Counted from the stretch's first letter, positions 1 to 6,636 are shown. The stretch is 7,554 nucleotides of DNA from an uncultured Eubacteriales bacterium (GCA_902406135.1 CABPCX010000081.1:1-7554); one strand, 5' to 3'. Translations and numbers: made by a program. Notes: generated by a model from the sequence alone, not told the origin.

Positions 1-1380
1 CCATTTGGCTATGGATAATCCAAGGCCTGTGCCGGGAATATTTTTATTACGTGATTTATCTACCCTGTAAAATCTCTCAAATATATGGGGCAGGTCTTCT
101 TTATTTATACCGCATCCGTTGTCTTTGACACTGACACAGGCATATTGTCCTTCTGAAAATACTCTGTAGGTTATGGTCTTTTCCTGGCCGCTGTATTTCA
201 CTGCATTTTCAGTATATATCCATAACATCTGTTTTATGAGGTCAGGGTCTCCGTCTATGACCATATCTTTATCACAAATATCAGTAATGATATTTATTTT
301 TTCATCGGTAACGCTTAAGTCTTTGGCAATATCCCTTACGGCGTCATTTAAAGACATGGGCTGTTTCTGTATATGGGCCCTGTGCTGGTCGCTTCTGGCT
401 AAGAAAAGAAGGTTCTTTATCATAACCGACATATGGTCCGTTTCTTCCAGAATATTGTTTACAGCCTCCTGAAGTATTTCAGGGTCGTCCTTTCCCCATC
501 TGTTTATAAGGTTGGCATAGCCCTTTATAACCGAAATGGGTGTTCTTAATTCGTGGGATGCGTCCGATACAAACCGGCTCTGCTGCTCAAAGGACCTTTC
601 CAATCGGTCTATCATAGAATTAAATGTTATCGAAAGTTCCTTCAAATCATCATCCGGACCGCTTATTTCAATTCTCTGGCTTAAGTCCTCAACACTTATT
701 CTTTCTGCCGTTTCTCTTATCTTTCGTACCGGCTTAAGCATTGTATGGCTTATATATATTCCTATAAGTCCCGCAAAGAGGAATCCTACTATATCAATAT
801 ATAAAAGCCTCATAGCAATATATTTTACATAGAATATATTATCCAGAGAAGCTTTAAACAGCTTTACACTGTATACGTCCCCATCGTAAGTGAATTCATT
901 CTGGACACATATAAAGTCGTGTCCGTTTTTAGTATATATGGTATAGTCACTGTCGTCAGGTATTCTTATATATCCGCTGTCTGCCTCTTTTTTATGAAAA
1001 TCAAATTCTTCTTCAATGTTTTCAGGCAGCTCGTCTCTGTTTATTGGCATATCAGTTTCTATGTCGTCACCGTATGCGTTTACATTCAGATATACTTCTC
1101 CCTCTGTTTTGTTTTCTATTATATAATCAGCATAGCTGCTCCCTATTATCGTTTCTATAGATTCCTTGGTAATGTTTTTTCCGGAAAGGACATAGCTTTC
1201 TATGGTCTCGGAACAGTTTTGAAGTGCTGTGATAGTTATTCCTACACCCATTCCCTTTGCCGTTATAAGCAGTACAGCGCTTATGGCAATTATAGTTAAC
1301 GTAAATAAAGAACCATAAAGAATGACTATTTTCTTCGCAATAGGTATTTTATTAAGCTGGCAGTTAATCCTGTTCATCAT
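1..1380 (-). CDS. Two-component sensor histidine kinase, C-terminus cut by window edge
   Basis: Membrane sensor kinase that would autophosphorylate on a histidine and pass the phosphate to the regulator encoded just upstream. I translated it by hand: 460 codons are open from the ATG ATG at 1380/1377 to base 1. Order of parts: TM helix about residues 18-40, an extracytoplasmic sensor region of about 150 residues with no family I recognise, TM helix about 192-210, HAMP linker about 211-263, then HisKA with the H-box [10 protein letters not shown] (His276). The HATPase domain shows an N-box (TENAVKYS, Asn391), G1 (DNGCGI, 420-425), an F-box ([13 protein letters not shown]) and G2 ([11 protein letters not shown], ending at residue 460). 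Only the last few dozen residues are missing. The start overlaps the regulator stop by 17 bases and has no clear Shine-Dalgarno, so translation is probably coupled to the regulator. All catalytic boxes look intact. The architecture is generic (ArlS/CssS-like), so no symbol is given. Confidence 0.93.
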   Translation of the reverse strand, partial: MMNRINCQLNKIPIAKKIVILYGSLFTLTIIAISAVLLITAKGMGVGITITALQNCSETIESYVLSGKNITKESIETIIGSSYADYIIENKTEGEVYLNVNAYGDDIETDMPINRDELPENIEEEFDFHKKEADSGYIRIPDDSDYTIYTKNGHDFICVQNEFTYDGDVYSVKLFKASLDNIFYVKYIAMRLLYIDIVGFLFAGLIGIYISHTMLKPVRKIRETAERISVEDLSQRIEISGPDDDLKELSITFNSMIDRLERSFEQQSRFVSDASHELRTPISVIKGYANLINRWGKDDPEILQEAVNNILEETDHMSVMIKNLLFLARSDQHRAHIQKQPMSLNDAVRDIAKDLSVTDEKINIITDICDKDMVIDGDPDLIKQMLWIYTENAVKYSGQEKTITYRVFSEGQYACVSVKDNGCGINKEDLPHIFERFYRVDKSRNKNIPGTGLGLSIAKW

Positions 1381-1702
1381 CTTTTATATAATAACCTACC
1401 CCTCTGATAGTATGAATAAATTTTTTATTATAGGGCTCATCGATTTTTGAGCGGAGATATCTTACATATACATCTACGACATTTGTCTCGCCTATATAGT
1501 TGTATCCCCATACCTGATTTAAAATCTGCTCCCTGGAAAGAACGATATTTTTGCTCTTGAGCAGGTAAAGAAGGAGGTCATACTCTTTCTTAGTCAAATC
1601 AATGACATCATCGCCTACTTTAACAAGATGTTTGTCCGCGTCTATTACAAGGTCTCCGCAGGTAAAAATGTTTTTAATAATAGGCTCGGGTCTTACTCTT
1701 TT
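1364..1702 (-). pseudogene. Winged-helix DNA-binding half of the response regulator, after the TAA
   Basis: The codons after the stop encode the linker and a Trans_reg_C (OmpR/PhoB) winged helix. The domain begins near [12 protein letters not shown] and continues through [13 protein letters not shown], the recognition-helix region [17 protein letters not shown] and the wing hairpin [13 protein letters not shown]. No further damage is visible. The only conventional start codon in frame before the helix-turn-helix is a TTG at 1597, which would remove the N-terminal four-stranded sheet. Separate translation as a functional DNA-binding protein therefore looks unlikely without stop-codon readthrough. 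The last codons overlap the kinase start at 1380. Confidence 0.75.
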
Positions 1703-2053
1703 TTAAGCAACTCTCATTCTTGCAAGAAGTTCTTCTATGGCAAAAGGTTTAGTTACATAGTCATCAGCTCCCGAATCAAGTCCGGCAACTTTATCTATAA
1801 CTTCATCCTTGGCTGTAAGCATTATTATAGGTATATCGCTTGTCTTTCTTATTCTTCTGCAGATTTCTATTCCGTTGAGGCCCGGAAGCATCAAATCAAG
1901 AAGTATAAGGTCATAGGTATTGTTCTGGAATTCATCAAAACCGGCTCTTCCGTCGTGGCATACCGTTACTTCGTATCCTTCATATTTCAGCTCCAGCTCA
2001 ACAAATCTGGCAAGTTTTACTTCATCTTCAATGAGAAGAATCTTTTTGTTCAT
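1703..2053 (-). CDS. Receiver domain (truncated response regulator product)
   Basis: This is the 116-residue product expected if the TAA is respected. It is a complete CheY-like receiver domain: acidic pocket Glu9-Asp10 (LLIEDE), phospho-acceptor Asp53 ([10 protein letters not shown]), conserved Thr80 (IIMLTAKD) and Lys102 (DDYVTKPF). It ends just after the last helix (ELLARMRVA), so the product could fold by itself. It lacks any DNA-binding part. If stable, it could still accept phosphate from the kinase encoded next to it and act as a phosphate sink, in the manner of single-domain receivers; that is inference. It is preceded by a good ribosome binding site (AAGGGG at 2059-2064). Confidence 0.85.
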   Translation of the reverse strand: MNKKILLIEDEVKLARFVELELKYEGYEVTVCHDGRAGFDEFQNNTYDLILLDLMLPGLNGIEICRRIRKTSDIPIIMLTAKDEVIDKVAGLDSGADDYVTKPFAIEELLARMRVA

Positions 2054-2096
2054 CATATCCCCTTCTTTTCTCTTCTTTTTCTATATCTTACAGTTA

Positions 2097-2123
2097 ATTA
2101 TAAACATAGCTGCATTTAGTAAA
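2097..2123 (-). promoter_or_regulatory. Possible promoter of the response regulator/kinase operon
   Basis: On the minus strand a perfect TATAAT lies at 2102-2097, about 45 bases upstream of the regulator start. The best -35 is TTTACT at 2123-2118, with a short 15-base spacer, so the call is weak. The -35 overlaps the 11-base palindrome ATTTA-G-TAAAT (2114-2124). Confidence 0.3.
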
Positions 2124-2304
2124 TCATCATAAAACTAATTACGTTTTTTACTAATACTATACTACTTTATTTACAGTATTTAATCTCTTTTTATAATAAT
2201 AAACATTTTTTGTCATATTGTACATTTACGTACTATTAGAAATTAATTAATTTTTATAATTCAAGCAGTAATTATAAGAAAAAGCTATATTTTAAGCAAA
2301 TTAT

Positions 2305-2318
2305 CAATTTATAAATTG
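2305..2318. promoter_or_regulatory. 14-bp perfect palindrome overlapping the lipoprotein -35, possible operator
   Basis: CAATTTATAAATTG is a perfect inverted repeat without a spacer, and its last three bases are the first three of the -35 hexamer TTGCAA. That position suits a repressor or activator site. It contains the same ATTTA/TAAAT arms as the palindrome at 2114-2124. In sequence this AT-rich, chance palindromes are common, so the regulatory role is inference. Confidence 0.3.
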
Positions 2319-2344
2319 CAAAAAACAGCCGTTTATAGTATAAT
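2316..2344 (+). promoter_or_regulatory. Sigma-A type promoter of the thioredoxin-fold lipoprotein gene
   Basis: TTGCAA (2316-2321) and a perfect TATAAT (2339-2344) are separated by 17 bases. Transcription should begin near 2351, giving a 5' leader of only about 22 bases that carries AGGAGG (2359-2364) 8 bases before the ATG. This is the best promoter in the window. Confidence 0.75.
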
Positions 2345-2372
2345 GTTATGGATTGTTTAGGAGGTTACAATA

Positions 2373-3458
2373 ATGAAACTTAAATATGTTGCACTTATGC
2401 TTGCTGCAGCACTTTCTTTCGGTACAATTATGACATCTTGTACTCCCAAGGAAGAGTCTCAGCAGGGCGTACTTACAAGCAGAGAAGTTGACTTTTCAAA
2501 TATCGGCTTAAAATATACTACACCTGAAAGCTGGATGGAATATACAAAGTCCAATAACATTTATCCTTTTGCATACGAAGAGGATTACACTATAGCTAAT
2601 ATTAAATACAACTACATCACTCCTGAAGACTGGAAAACCCTTTCAAAGGCAGAAGACGGAGTCGTTATAGATGATTATCTCTATCCTATATGCGAAATTG
2701 TTGTAGTTCAGACAGACCAGGCTTCAAAGCTTAAATCTTCAGGATTATATACCACATTCTCATCCAGAGAGCTTATAAAGGAAAATAACGGTGTAAGCTA
2801 CTATCTTTTCTACGATTACGTAGGCTCTGTAAGAAATATGACCGACGAAGATGTGGCAATATATGATGAAATATGCGCAGGCATAAGCGAGCTTGCCGAT
2901 TCATTTATAGTTACAGATTTTGATGTAGATGCGTATGTTGAGTCAAAATACGCCGAGAAAAACACTATCTCCTTCTCAAGCGAAACCCTTGACGGAGAAG
3001 CCATTGACAGCAGTATTTTCGGAGATTATGACCTTACACTCTTCTATGTATGGGGAACATACATCTACCCTGATGTAGATAACTTAGCTGACATCCAGAA
3101 GGCCTATGAACACGCAAAAGAGCTTGGAAATGTAAACGTTGTTGCTCTCTGCATCGACACACCTACATCTAAGCTTGATAACAGTGCTGAGTCCAAAGAA
3201 CTTGTTGAGACAGCTAAAAAAGCCTTTGCAGATGCAGGTGCAGACTTTACCGTTATAAGACTTGACAGCAATCTTGCTTCATTTGTTCAGAACAATTTTG
3301 AAACAATACCTGCATTCACTATGGTTGATAAAAACGGTGTTGCAAGAGGCGGATACTATGAAGGCGTATACAGCGGAGATGATTACATCAAATTTATTGA
3401 TGCCGCTTTAAACGAATATGTAACTCCGTCAGACACAACAACTACAGAAGCTGAATAA
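2373..3458 (+). CDS. Lipoprotein with TlpA/thioredoxin-like domain lacking the CxxC motif
   Basis: Predicted surface lipoprotein of 361 residues. The signal peptide (MKLKYVALMLAAALSFGTIM) is followed by a lipobox-like MTSC with Cys23; Met at -3 is slightly atypical. Residues about 35-190 form a domain I do not recognise, with a start resembling cell-surface domains (LKYTTPESWMEY). Residues about 197-347 resemble the AhpC/TSA-TlpA thioredoxin fold: TISFSSETLDG, a strand ending FYVWGTY, a further strand NVVALCIDTP, the cis-proline segment TIPAFTMVDKNG (Pro313) and a closing helix. Where TlpA proteins have W-A-T-W-C-x-x-C, this one has WGTYIYPD (227-234), so both cysteines are absent (Ile231, Asp234). 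The other cysteines (107, 168, 260) do not form a CxxC. Thiol-disulfide exchange by the usual mechanism is therefore not expected; binding or structural roles are possible. The gene has its own promoter and terminator and is divergent from the two-component genes. The start is fixed by AGGAGG at 2359-2364. Confidence 0.85.
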   Translation: MKLKYVALMLAAALSFGTIMTSCTPKEESQQGVLTSREVDFSNIGLKYTTPESWMEYTKSNNIYPFAYEEDYTIANIKYNYITPEDWKTLSKAEDGVVIDDYLYPICEIVVVQTDQASKLKSSGLYTTFSSRELIKENNGVSYYLFYDYVGSVRNMTDEDVAIYDEICAGISELADSFIVTDFDVDAYVESKYAEKNTISFSSETLDGEAIDSSIFGDYDLTLFYVWGTYIYPDVDNLADIQKAYEHAKELGNVNVVALCIDTPTSKLDNSAESKELVETAKKAFADAGADFTVIRLDSNLASFVQNNFETIPAFTMVDKNGVARGGYYEGVYSGDDYIKFIDAALNEYVTPSDTTTTEAE

Positions 3459-3465
3459 AAAAATT

Positions 3466-3494
3466 AAGTCCGCAGAAAAATCTGCGGACTTTTT
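3466..3494 (+). terminator. Rho-independent terminator after the lipoprotein gene, probably bidirectional
   Basis: An 11-bp stem (3466-3476 with 3481-3491, core AGTCCGCAGA/TCTGCGGACT) closes an AAAA loop and runs into TTTTT. On the other side, an A-run at 3457-3463 gives a T-run on the minus strand, so the same hairpin can end the convergent acetyltransferase transcript. It sits between the two converging genes, 7 bases past the lipoprotein stop. Confidence 0.9.
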
Positions 3495-3521
3495 GTATGC
3501 TCTAAAACTATATAAGCTGTT

Positions 3522-3899
3522 TTATTTATTTTCAATAATATAAGACTGCAGGCTCTTCTTACAGCCGTTTTTCTCATAAAATCCTTCCAGTCCCGGCTGT
3601 GCGCCAAAATATAATAATGTAGGCGTATTCTCCTTGGCAAGACTTAAAAGCCTGCTCCCTATTCCCCTTTTCTCATATTCAGGCAGGACAAACAATTCCG
3701 TTATAGTACCGAAATAATATCCGTCAGTAAGCAGCCTGATGCACCCTATAAGCTTATTTTCATCATACGCAGTAATGTTTATTGTTCTCTCAAGTGCTAT
3801 TTTAGTTTTTTCTATGTTATAATCCCCCGGCCATATTTTATTTGCCAGTGAAATAAAACCAGATGTTTTTAATTCTTTGTCATCAACTACATATCTCAA
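3522..3899 (-). CDS. GNAT-family N-acetyltransferase
   Basis: Small acetyl-CoA-dependent acyltransferase of about 125 residues; the substrate is unknown. The protein begins (M)RYVVDDKELKTSG and has the conserved early motif NKIWPGDYN. The GNAT core follows: strand NKLIGCIRLLTDG, then TITELFVLPEYEKRGIGSRLL, where EKRGIGS is the acetyl-CoA pyrophosphate loop (Q/RxxGxG/A, here with Glu in the first position). Then come the strand LLYFGAQPGLEGFYEKNG and the closing LQSYII. I chose the TTG at 3899 because AGAGGGGGG lies 7 bases upstream and relatives I recall start at this point. An ATG 17 codons upstream at 3950 gives a 142-residue form, but it lies in the arm of a terminator-like hairpin and its ribosome binding site is 16 bases away. 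The gene follows the AIR synthase on the same strand and converges with the lipoprotein gene. Confidence 0.82.
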   Translation of the reverse strand: MRYVVDDKELKTSGFISLANKIWPGDYNIEKTKIALERTINITAYDENKLIGCIRLLTDGYYFGTITELFVLPEYEKRGIGSRLLSLAKENTPTLLYFGAQPGLEGFYEKNGCKKSLQSYIIENK

Positions 3900-3906
3900 A
3901 TGCCGT

Positions 3907-3915
3907 CCCCCCTCT
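3907..3915 (-). promoter_or_regulatory. G-rich ribosome binding site that sets the acetyltransferase TTG start
   Basis: AGAGGGGGG on the minus strand ends 7 bases before the TTG at 3899. Its spacing is much better than that of the GGGG before the upstream ATG at 3950, so it favours the shorter protein. Confidence 0.5.
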
Positions 3916-3935
3916 AAATCCTGCTTTACGGATAT

Positions 3936-3970
3936 AAAAACAGGGAGCATATCATAAATGACGGCTCCCC
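3936..3970 (-). terminator. Terminator-like hairpin between AIR synthase and acetyltransferase genes
   Basis: On the minus strand GGGGAGC (3970-3964) pairs with GCTCCCT (3948-3942, one G-U pair). The 15-base loop can form an inner TCA/TGA stem. TTTTT follows at 3940-3936, about 30 bases after the AIR synthase stop. The stem is only 7 bp, so termination may be partial. Only about 20 bases remain before the acetyltransferase ribosome binding site, too few for a promoter, which suggests readthrough expression or attenuation. Confidence 0.5.
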
Positions 3971-3998
3971 TTTTTACTGGTTTAATCTTTGTATTATT

Positions 3999-5000
3999 TT
4001 ATAAATCTACTCTGTAGATTTCGTCTTTTTCCTGGGGCACAAGTTCTTTTCTTATGCCGTTAAATGTAACATATCTTCCGCTGTCCGTTACCCTGCCTAT
4101 TACGGCAGCATTTATGCCCTCAGACTTTAATTTATCTACGAGCTTTTCTCCATCAAAGGCAGTCATTATAAGAGTACCACTGGAAATGAGACGGAGATAA
4201 TCTATTTTTGCAGCTTTGCATATCTCTTTAGTACATTCCAATACGGGTATCTCATCCGCATAGATTTCAACGCCTACTTTGGAACATTCGGCTACTTCCC
4301 AGACTGCTCCAAGTATACCGCCCTCTGTGGCGTCGTGTGTTGCCGTAGCACCATATTCAGAAGCAATTATTCCCTCTTTTACAACACTTATTTTTGATGA
4401 AAGGGATTTAGCTTCATTAATTATATCTTCACTTAATATGGTCTTAAGCTTGTCCTCATAGTCTCCTGCTATTATGGATGTACCTTCAATGGCAGCCCAT
4501 TTTGTCATAATTATGTGCTGGCCGCTCTTGGCTCCGCCTGAAGATATAAATTTTCTTCCCTTAGTCTTTGCTACAACCGTACCGTTTACAACAGGTTTAT
4601 TGACGGCCTCGGTAACTTCGGTATGTCCGCCAAGGATTTCTATGCCTAATTCCCTTGCTGCTTTATATGCACCGTCAATTATCTCTTTCAGGTCTTCTTC
4701 ACTGCTGCCGGCCGGAAGAAGTATCGTAAGCAGTATGCCTATGGGCTCAGCTCCGGCTGATGCCGCATCATTACAGTTTATATGAACCACAAGATATCCT
4801 GCGTTGCTTCCTGCCGCCGTTATCGGGTCAGTGGAAAGCACACATATTTCTCCTCCCGGGTCAACTGCCGAGCAGTCTTCTCCCGTTGAAGGACGTATCA
4901 CTATATCTTCTCTTTTATTTATATTGTTATTTATCGGGTCAAGCACCAGTTTATTGAGTAAGTCTACAGGAACCTTTCCGATTTCAAGTTTACTGCCCAT
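3999..5000 (-). CDS. HypE-like AIR synthase family protein, stand-alone clostridial type
   Basis: Cytoplasmic ATP-dependent enzyme of the PurM/HypE/ThiL/SelD superfamily, 333 residues, with both family domains. The N-terminal AIRS domain shows GEDCSAVD (40-47), STDPI (56-60), HINCNDAASAGAEP (73-86) and GGHTEVTEAVNKP (124-136). The C-terminal AIRS_C domain shows the strand HIIMTKWAAIEGTSIIA, HDATEGGILGAVWEV (222-236) and LRLISSGTLIMTA. True HypE ends in a conserved cysteine tail (PRIC) that carries the carbamoyl/cyano group; this protein ends in EIYRVDL with no such cysteine. It is therefore probably not the hydrogenase maturation enzyme, and its reaction is unknown. The ATG at 5000 is chosen over that at 5006 because GGGG (5009-5012) is 8 bases from the first and 2 from the second. 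It follows the VanW gene by 15 bases, so the two are almost surely one operon. No hydrogenase genes are nearby. Confidence 0.88.
   Translation of the reverse strand: MGSKLEIGKVPVDLLNKLVLDPINNNINKREDIVIRPSTGEDCSAVDPGGEICVLSTDPITAAGSNAGYLVVHINCNDAASAGAEPIGILLTILLPAGSSEEDLKEIIDGAYKAARELGIEILGGHTEVTEAVNKPVVNGTVVAKTKGRKFISSGGAKSGQHIIMTKWAAIEGTSIIAGDYEDKLKTILSEDIINEAKSLSSKISVVKEGIIASEYGATATHDATEGGILGAVWEVAECSKVGVEIYADEIPVLECTKEICKAAKIDYLRLISSGTLIMTAFDGEKLVDKLKSEGINAAVIGRVTDSGRYVTFNGIRKELVPQEKDEIYRVDL
4003..4021. repeat. Perfect 8-bp inverted repeat at the AIR synthase 3' end
   Basis: AAATCTAC and GTAGATTT are separated by TCT and cover the last sense codons, ending 2 bases short of the stop codon. 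The minus-strand RNA could form a hairpin here, but no T-run follows, so it is not a typical terminator. It might stabilise the 3' end of the message, or it may be chance. Confidence 0.4.
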
Positions 5001-5015
5001 AACCATATCCCCTTG

Positions 5016-6578
5016 TTATCCGCCTATAACTACATCTGCTACACCGTTTGTATTATTATCAGCGCCTACGACGATATCGCCGTTTCCGGCTGAATTATTC
5101 TGGTTTACGTTATTACTGCTTCCTGTACCGTTATCTGCCGCACCGCCTGTATTGTTTGAAGGGGTTTCAGTAACTACAGGTGGATTTACTGTAGGCTGTG
5201 AAGGCTGCTGAGTATTTGTCTCAGGAGCAGTCGTGCCTGTCGAAGGTGTTTCAGCAGGAACTTCACCGATTACAGGAACATCTTCAACAACTGTTTCTCT
5301 GGGTTTTGTTCCAACCGTAACTTCATCTGCCGTAGCAACGTATGTTGATGATGAGAACCATTCCTTGCTTACAAGCTGGTCTCCTTCATATACAAGTTTA
5401 TATGTGTCGATTTTAGCTCCGGTTTTTCCGTTATAGGTTACTACCCTTTCGTCTTCATACATATTAGGGTCTTCCGTTACCTTTGCCGCCGGTTTGCCTA
5501 TGGTAGATACCCATACACTCTCGAATTCTACTCTATGTCCGGGGTCGTGTATCTCATATCCGTATATGTTGCAGACTACCTTGTTGTTTTCAAGATATGT
5601 CTCTATATATACAGGATGGTCTGTATCGTTTTTAAATCTGAGGTTTTTATATGTTCCGGCAACGGCTGCGTCTAAGCCGATGGGCACATATCCAACCATA
5701 AGTGAATGATTGTATCTCTCTACTATTTCAAGCTCAGCTAAAATAGCGGCATTATATATTGTAGTAGTTACCTGGCATACGCCGCCGCCAAGGGCTGATA
5801 CTATTTTACCGTTTTCAATAACTCCGGCTGCTCTGTATCCGTTTTCGTATGTCTGAGGTCCAAGAGCCTCATTCATATCAAAAATATCTCCCGGCTGTAA
5901 AACTGTTCCGTTTATTTTTTCGCAGGCAACCCTAAGGTTTTCATTTCTGTTTTTATCATCATTTGAATATGATGTTGAATATGTTCCGATAAGAGTTTTT
6001 TCCTGCTCTGCTTTTTCTTCTTCTGTTAATTCAAATTCGACCGGCTCTAACTCTCCGTTTGACAGTGCATTTACAACCTTTTCGGCTGTTTTGTCAATGT
6101 CAAAGCCGATTTTGTCTTCTCTTTCAGCATTAAATTCGTCAGAAATTTTTATAAGCTGTTCTCTAAGGAGCACTGAATCACATTTATATGTTACCGCTAT
6201 ATCAACAGGATTTTCTTTAGCCTGCTGAGCTTCAGCATCTCTTTCCTCTTCTGTGTCGCCTGTATGTCCTATTTCAAATGCCTTATTTAATGCTGTTGTA
6301 AAATCAACTTCGCCAAGTATATCCTCGAAAGAAACTGTCCAAGTATTTTCTTCATAGATTATATCTATGCCTAAAGCGCCGTTAAACTCCCCTTTTACTT
6401 TAGTTAAAGCTTCGTCCATTGTAAGGCCGCTTACGTCTATTCCTTCAACAGAAACGCCCTCGGAAAATACCATTTCCTTCTCCTGCTCCTTACTGCCGCA
6501 GGATACAACGGACAATGACATAATGATTATAAGTGCCAGTGCACAAAATCTTTTAGAAATTTTAAATAAACTTACCAT
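5016..6578 (-). CDS. VanW-family lipoprotein with PG-binding-like and G5-like regions
   Basis: Predicted cell-surface lipoprotein of 520 residues. Basic start and hydrophobic signal (residues 1-26), lipobox VVSC with Cys27. A segment like the N-terminal domain of YoaR/VanW proteins follows (VSVEGIDVSGLTMDEALTKV), then a Glu-rich region. The VanW domain spans about residues 198-330: IGTYSTSYS, NRNENLRVACEKINGTVLQPG, the hallmark GGGVCQVTTTIYNAA (264-278, Cys268) and HPVYIETY. A G5-like stretch ends in ADEVTVGTKP (about 418-427). The last 90 residues are a Pro/Thr then Asn/Gly/Ser-rich tail ending VADVVIGG. VanW is named from vancomycin-resistance clusters, but its biochemical function is not established, and no other van gene is present, so no resistance role is inferred. 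The ATG at 6578 is chosen for AGGGG 9 bases upstream and for the signal peptide; an ATG at 6671 in the same frame would bury the signal and overlap the promoter. First gene of the operon with the AIR synthase. Confidence 0.9.
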   Translation of the reverse strand: MVSLFKISKRFCALALIIIMSLSVVSCGSKEQEKEMVFSEGVSVEGIDVSGLTMDEALTKVKGEFNGALGIDIIYEENTWTVSFEDILGEVDFTTALNKAFEIGHTGDTEEERDAEAQQAKENPVDIAVTYKCDSVLLREQLIKISDEFNAEREDKIGFDIDKTAEKVVNALSNGELEPVEFELTEEEKAEQEKTLIGTYSTSYSNDDKNRNENLRVACEKINGTVLQPGDIFDMNEALGPQTYENGYRAAGVIENGKIVSALGGGVCQVTTTIYNAAILAELEIVERYNHSLMVGYVPIGLDAAVAGTYKNLRFKNDTDHPVYIETYLENNKVVCNIYGYEIHDPGHRVEFESVWVSTIGKPAAKVTEDPNMYEDERVVTYNGKTGAKIDTYKLVYEGDQLVSKEWFSSSTYVATADEVTVGTKPRETVVEDVPVIGEVPAETPSTGTTAPETNTQQPSQPTVNPPVVTETPSNNTGGAADNGTGSSNNVNQNNSAGNGDIVVGADNNTNGVADVVIGG

Positions 6579-6636
6579 AATATTTGACCCCTGCAATTCT
6601 ATATTTATAAATAGTATAATTTCAACAATTGCATTA

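Larger units (their letters stand above)
1364..2053 (-). pseudogene. OmpR-family response regulator interrupted by an in-frame TAA
   Basis: The locus reads as one OmpR/PhoB-type regulator of 229 codons, the usual family length, if the stop at 1703-1705 (codon 117) is ignored. Both halves are in the same frame with no insertion or deletion; the linker reads RMRVA-stop-KRVRPEP, where relatives typically have a Leu or Arg after Ala. A single change (TTA to TAA) would explain it. The ATG at 2053 is preferred over the adjacent ATG at 2056 because AAGGGG (2059-2064) lies 5 bases from the former and only 2 from the latter. The gene is first in an operon with the sensor kinase. It may be a true nonsense mutation, a strain variant or a sequencing error. 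Transcript slippage on the following A-run cannot remove this stop, since any A-run length after the T still gives TAA. The two fragments are described separately. Confidence 0.8.
2054..2372. other. Divergent AT-rich intergenic control region
   Basis: About 319 bases separate the regulator start from the lipoprotein start. The region is strikingly AT-rich, with many short A and T runs. I see a strong promoter at the lipoprotein side, a weak candidate at the regulator side and two ATTTA/TAAAT palindromes, all listed separately. There is no convincing small open reading frame, RNA gene, terminator or riboswitch in it. An ATGACA hexamer on the minus strand (2211-2216) could belong to an additional upstream regulator promoter, but no well-spaced -10 follows. 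Confidence 0.6.

Noticed and set aside
919..1299. A 126-codon plus-strand frame opposite the kinase sensor region
   Set aside because: The minus strand carries a continuous kinase frame here with two transmembrane helices in the right places; the plus-strand frame is a by-product of its codon use.
1703..1705. Programmed frameshift, or selenocysteine/pyrrolysine recoding, to rescue the response regulator
   Set aside because: The codon is TAA, not TGA or TAG, and the downstream half is in the same frame, so a frameshift would not rescue it.
1628..2119. A 163-codon plus-strand reading frame opposite the response regulator
   Set aside because: It is antisense to clear receiver-domain codons, its translation is Phe/Tyr/Ser-rich with no family resemblance, and it has no good ribosome binding site. 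It is a shadow frame.
3943..3975. Plus-strand terminator at the GGGAGC/GCTCCC hairpin followed by TTTTT
   Set aside because: No plus-strand gene ends near here; the lipoprotein transcript already has a strong terminator at 3466-3494. The T-run is probably just the A-run before the arm in the minus-strand hairpin.
4474..5211. Several overlapping plus-strand frames opposite the AIR synthase and the VanW tail
   Set aside because: They are antisense to well-recognised protein motifs and lack start signals and family resemblance.
5016..6578. A glycopeptide resistance cluster suggested by VanW
   Set aside because: VanW-domain proteins are widespread in Clostridia outside resistance clusters, and no ligase, dehydrogenase or dipeptidase gene is present in the window.
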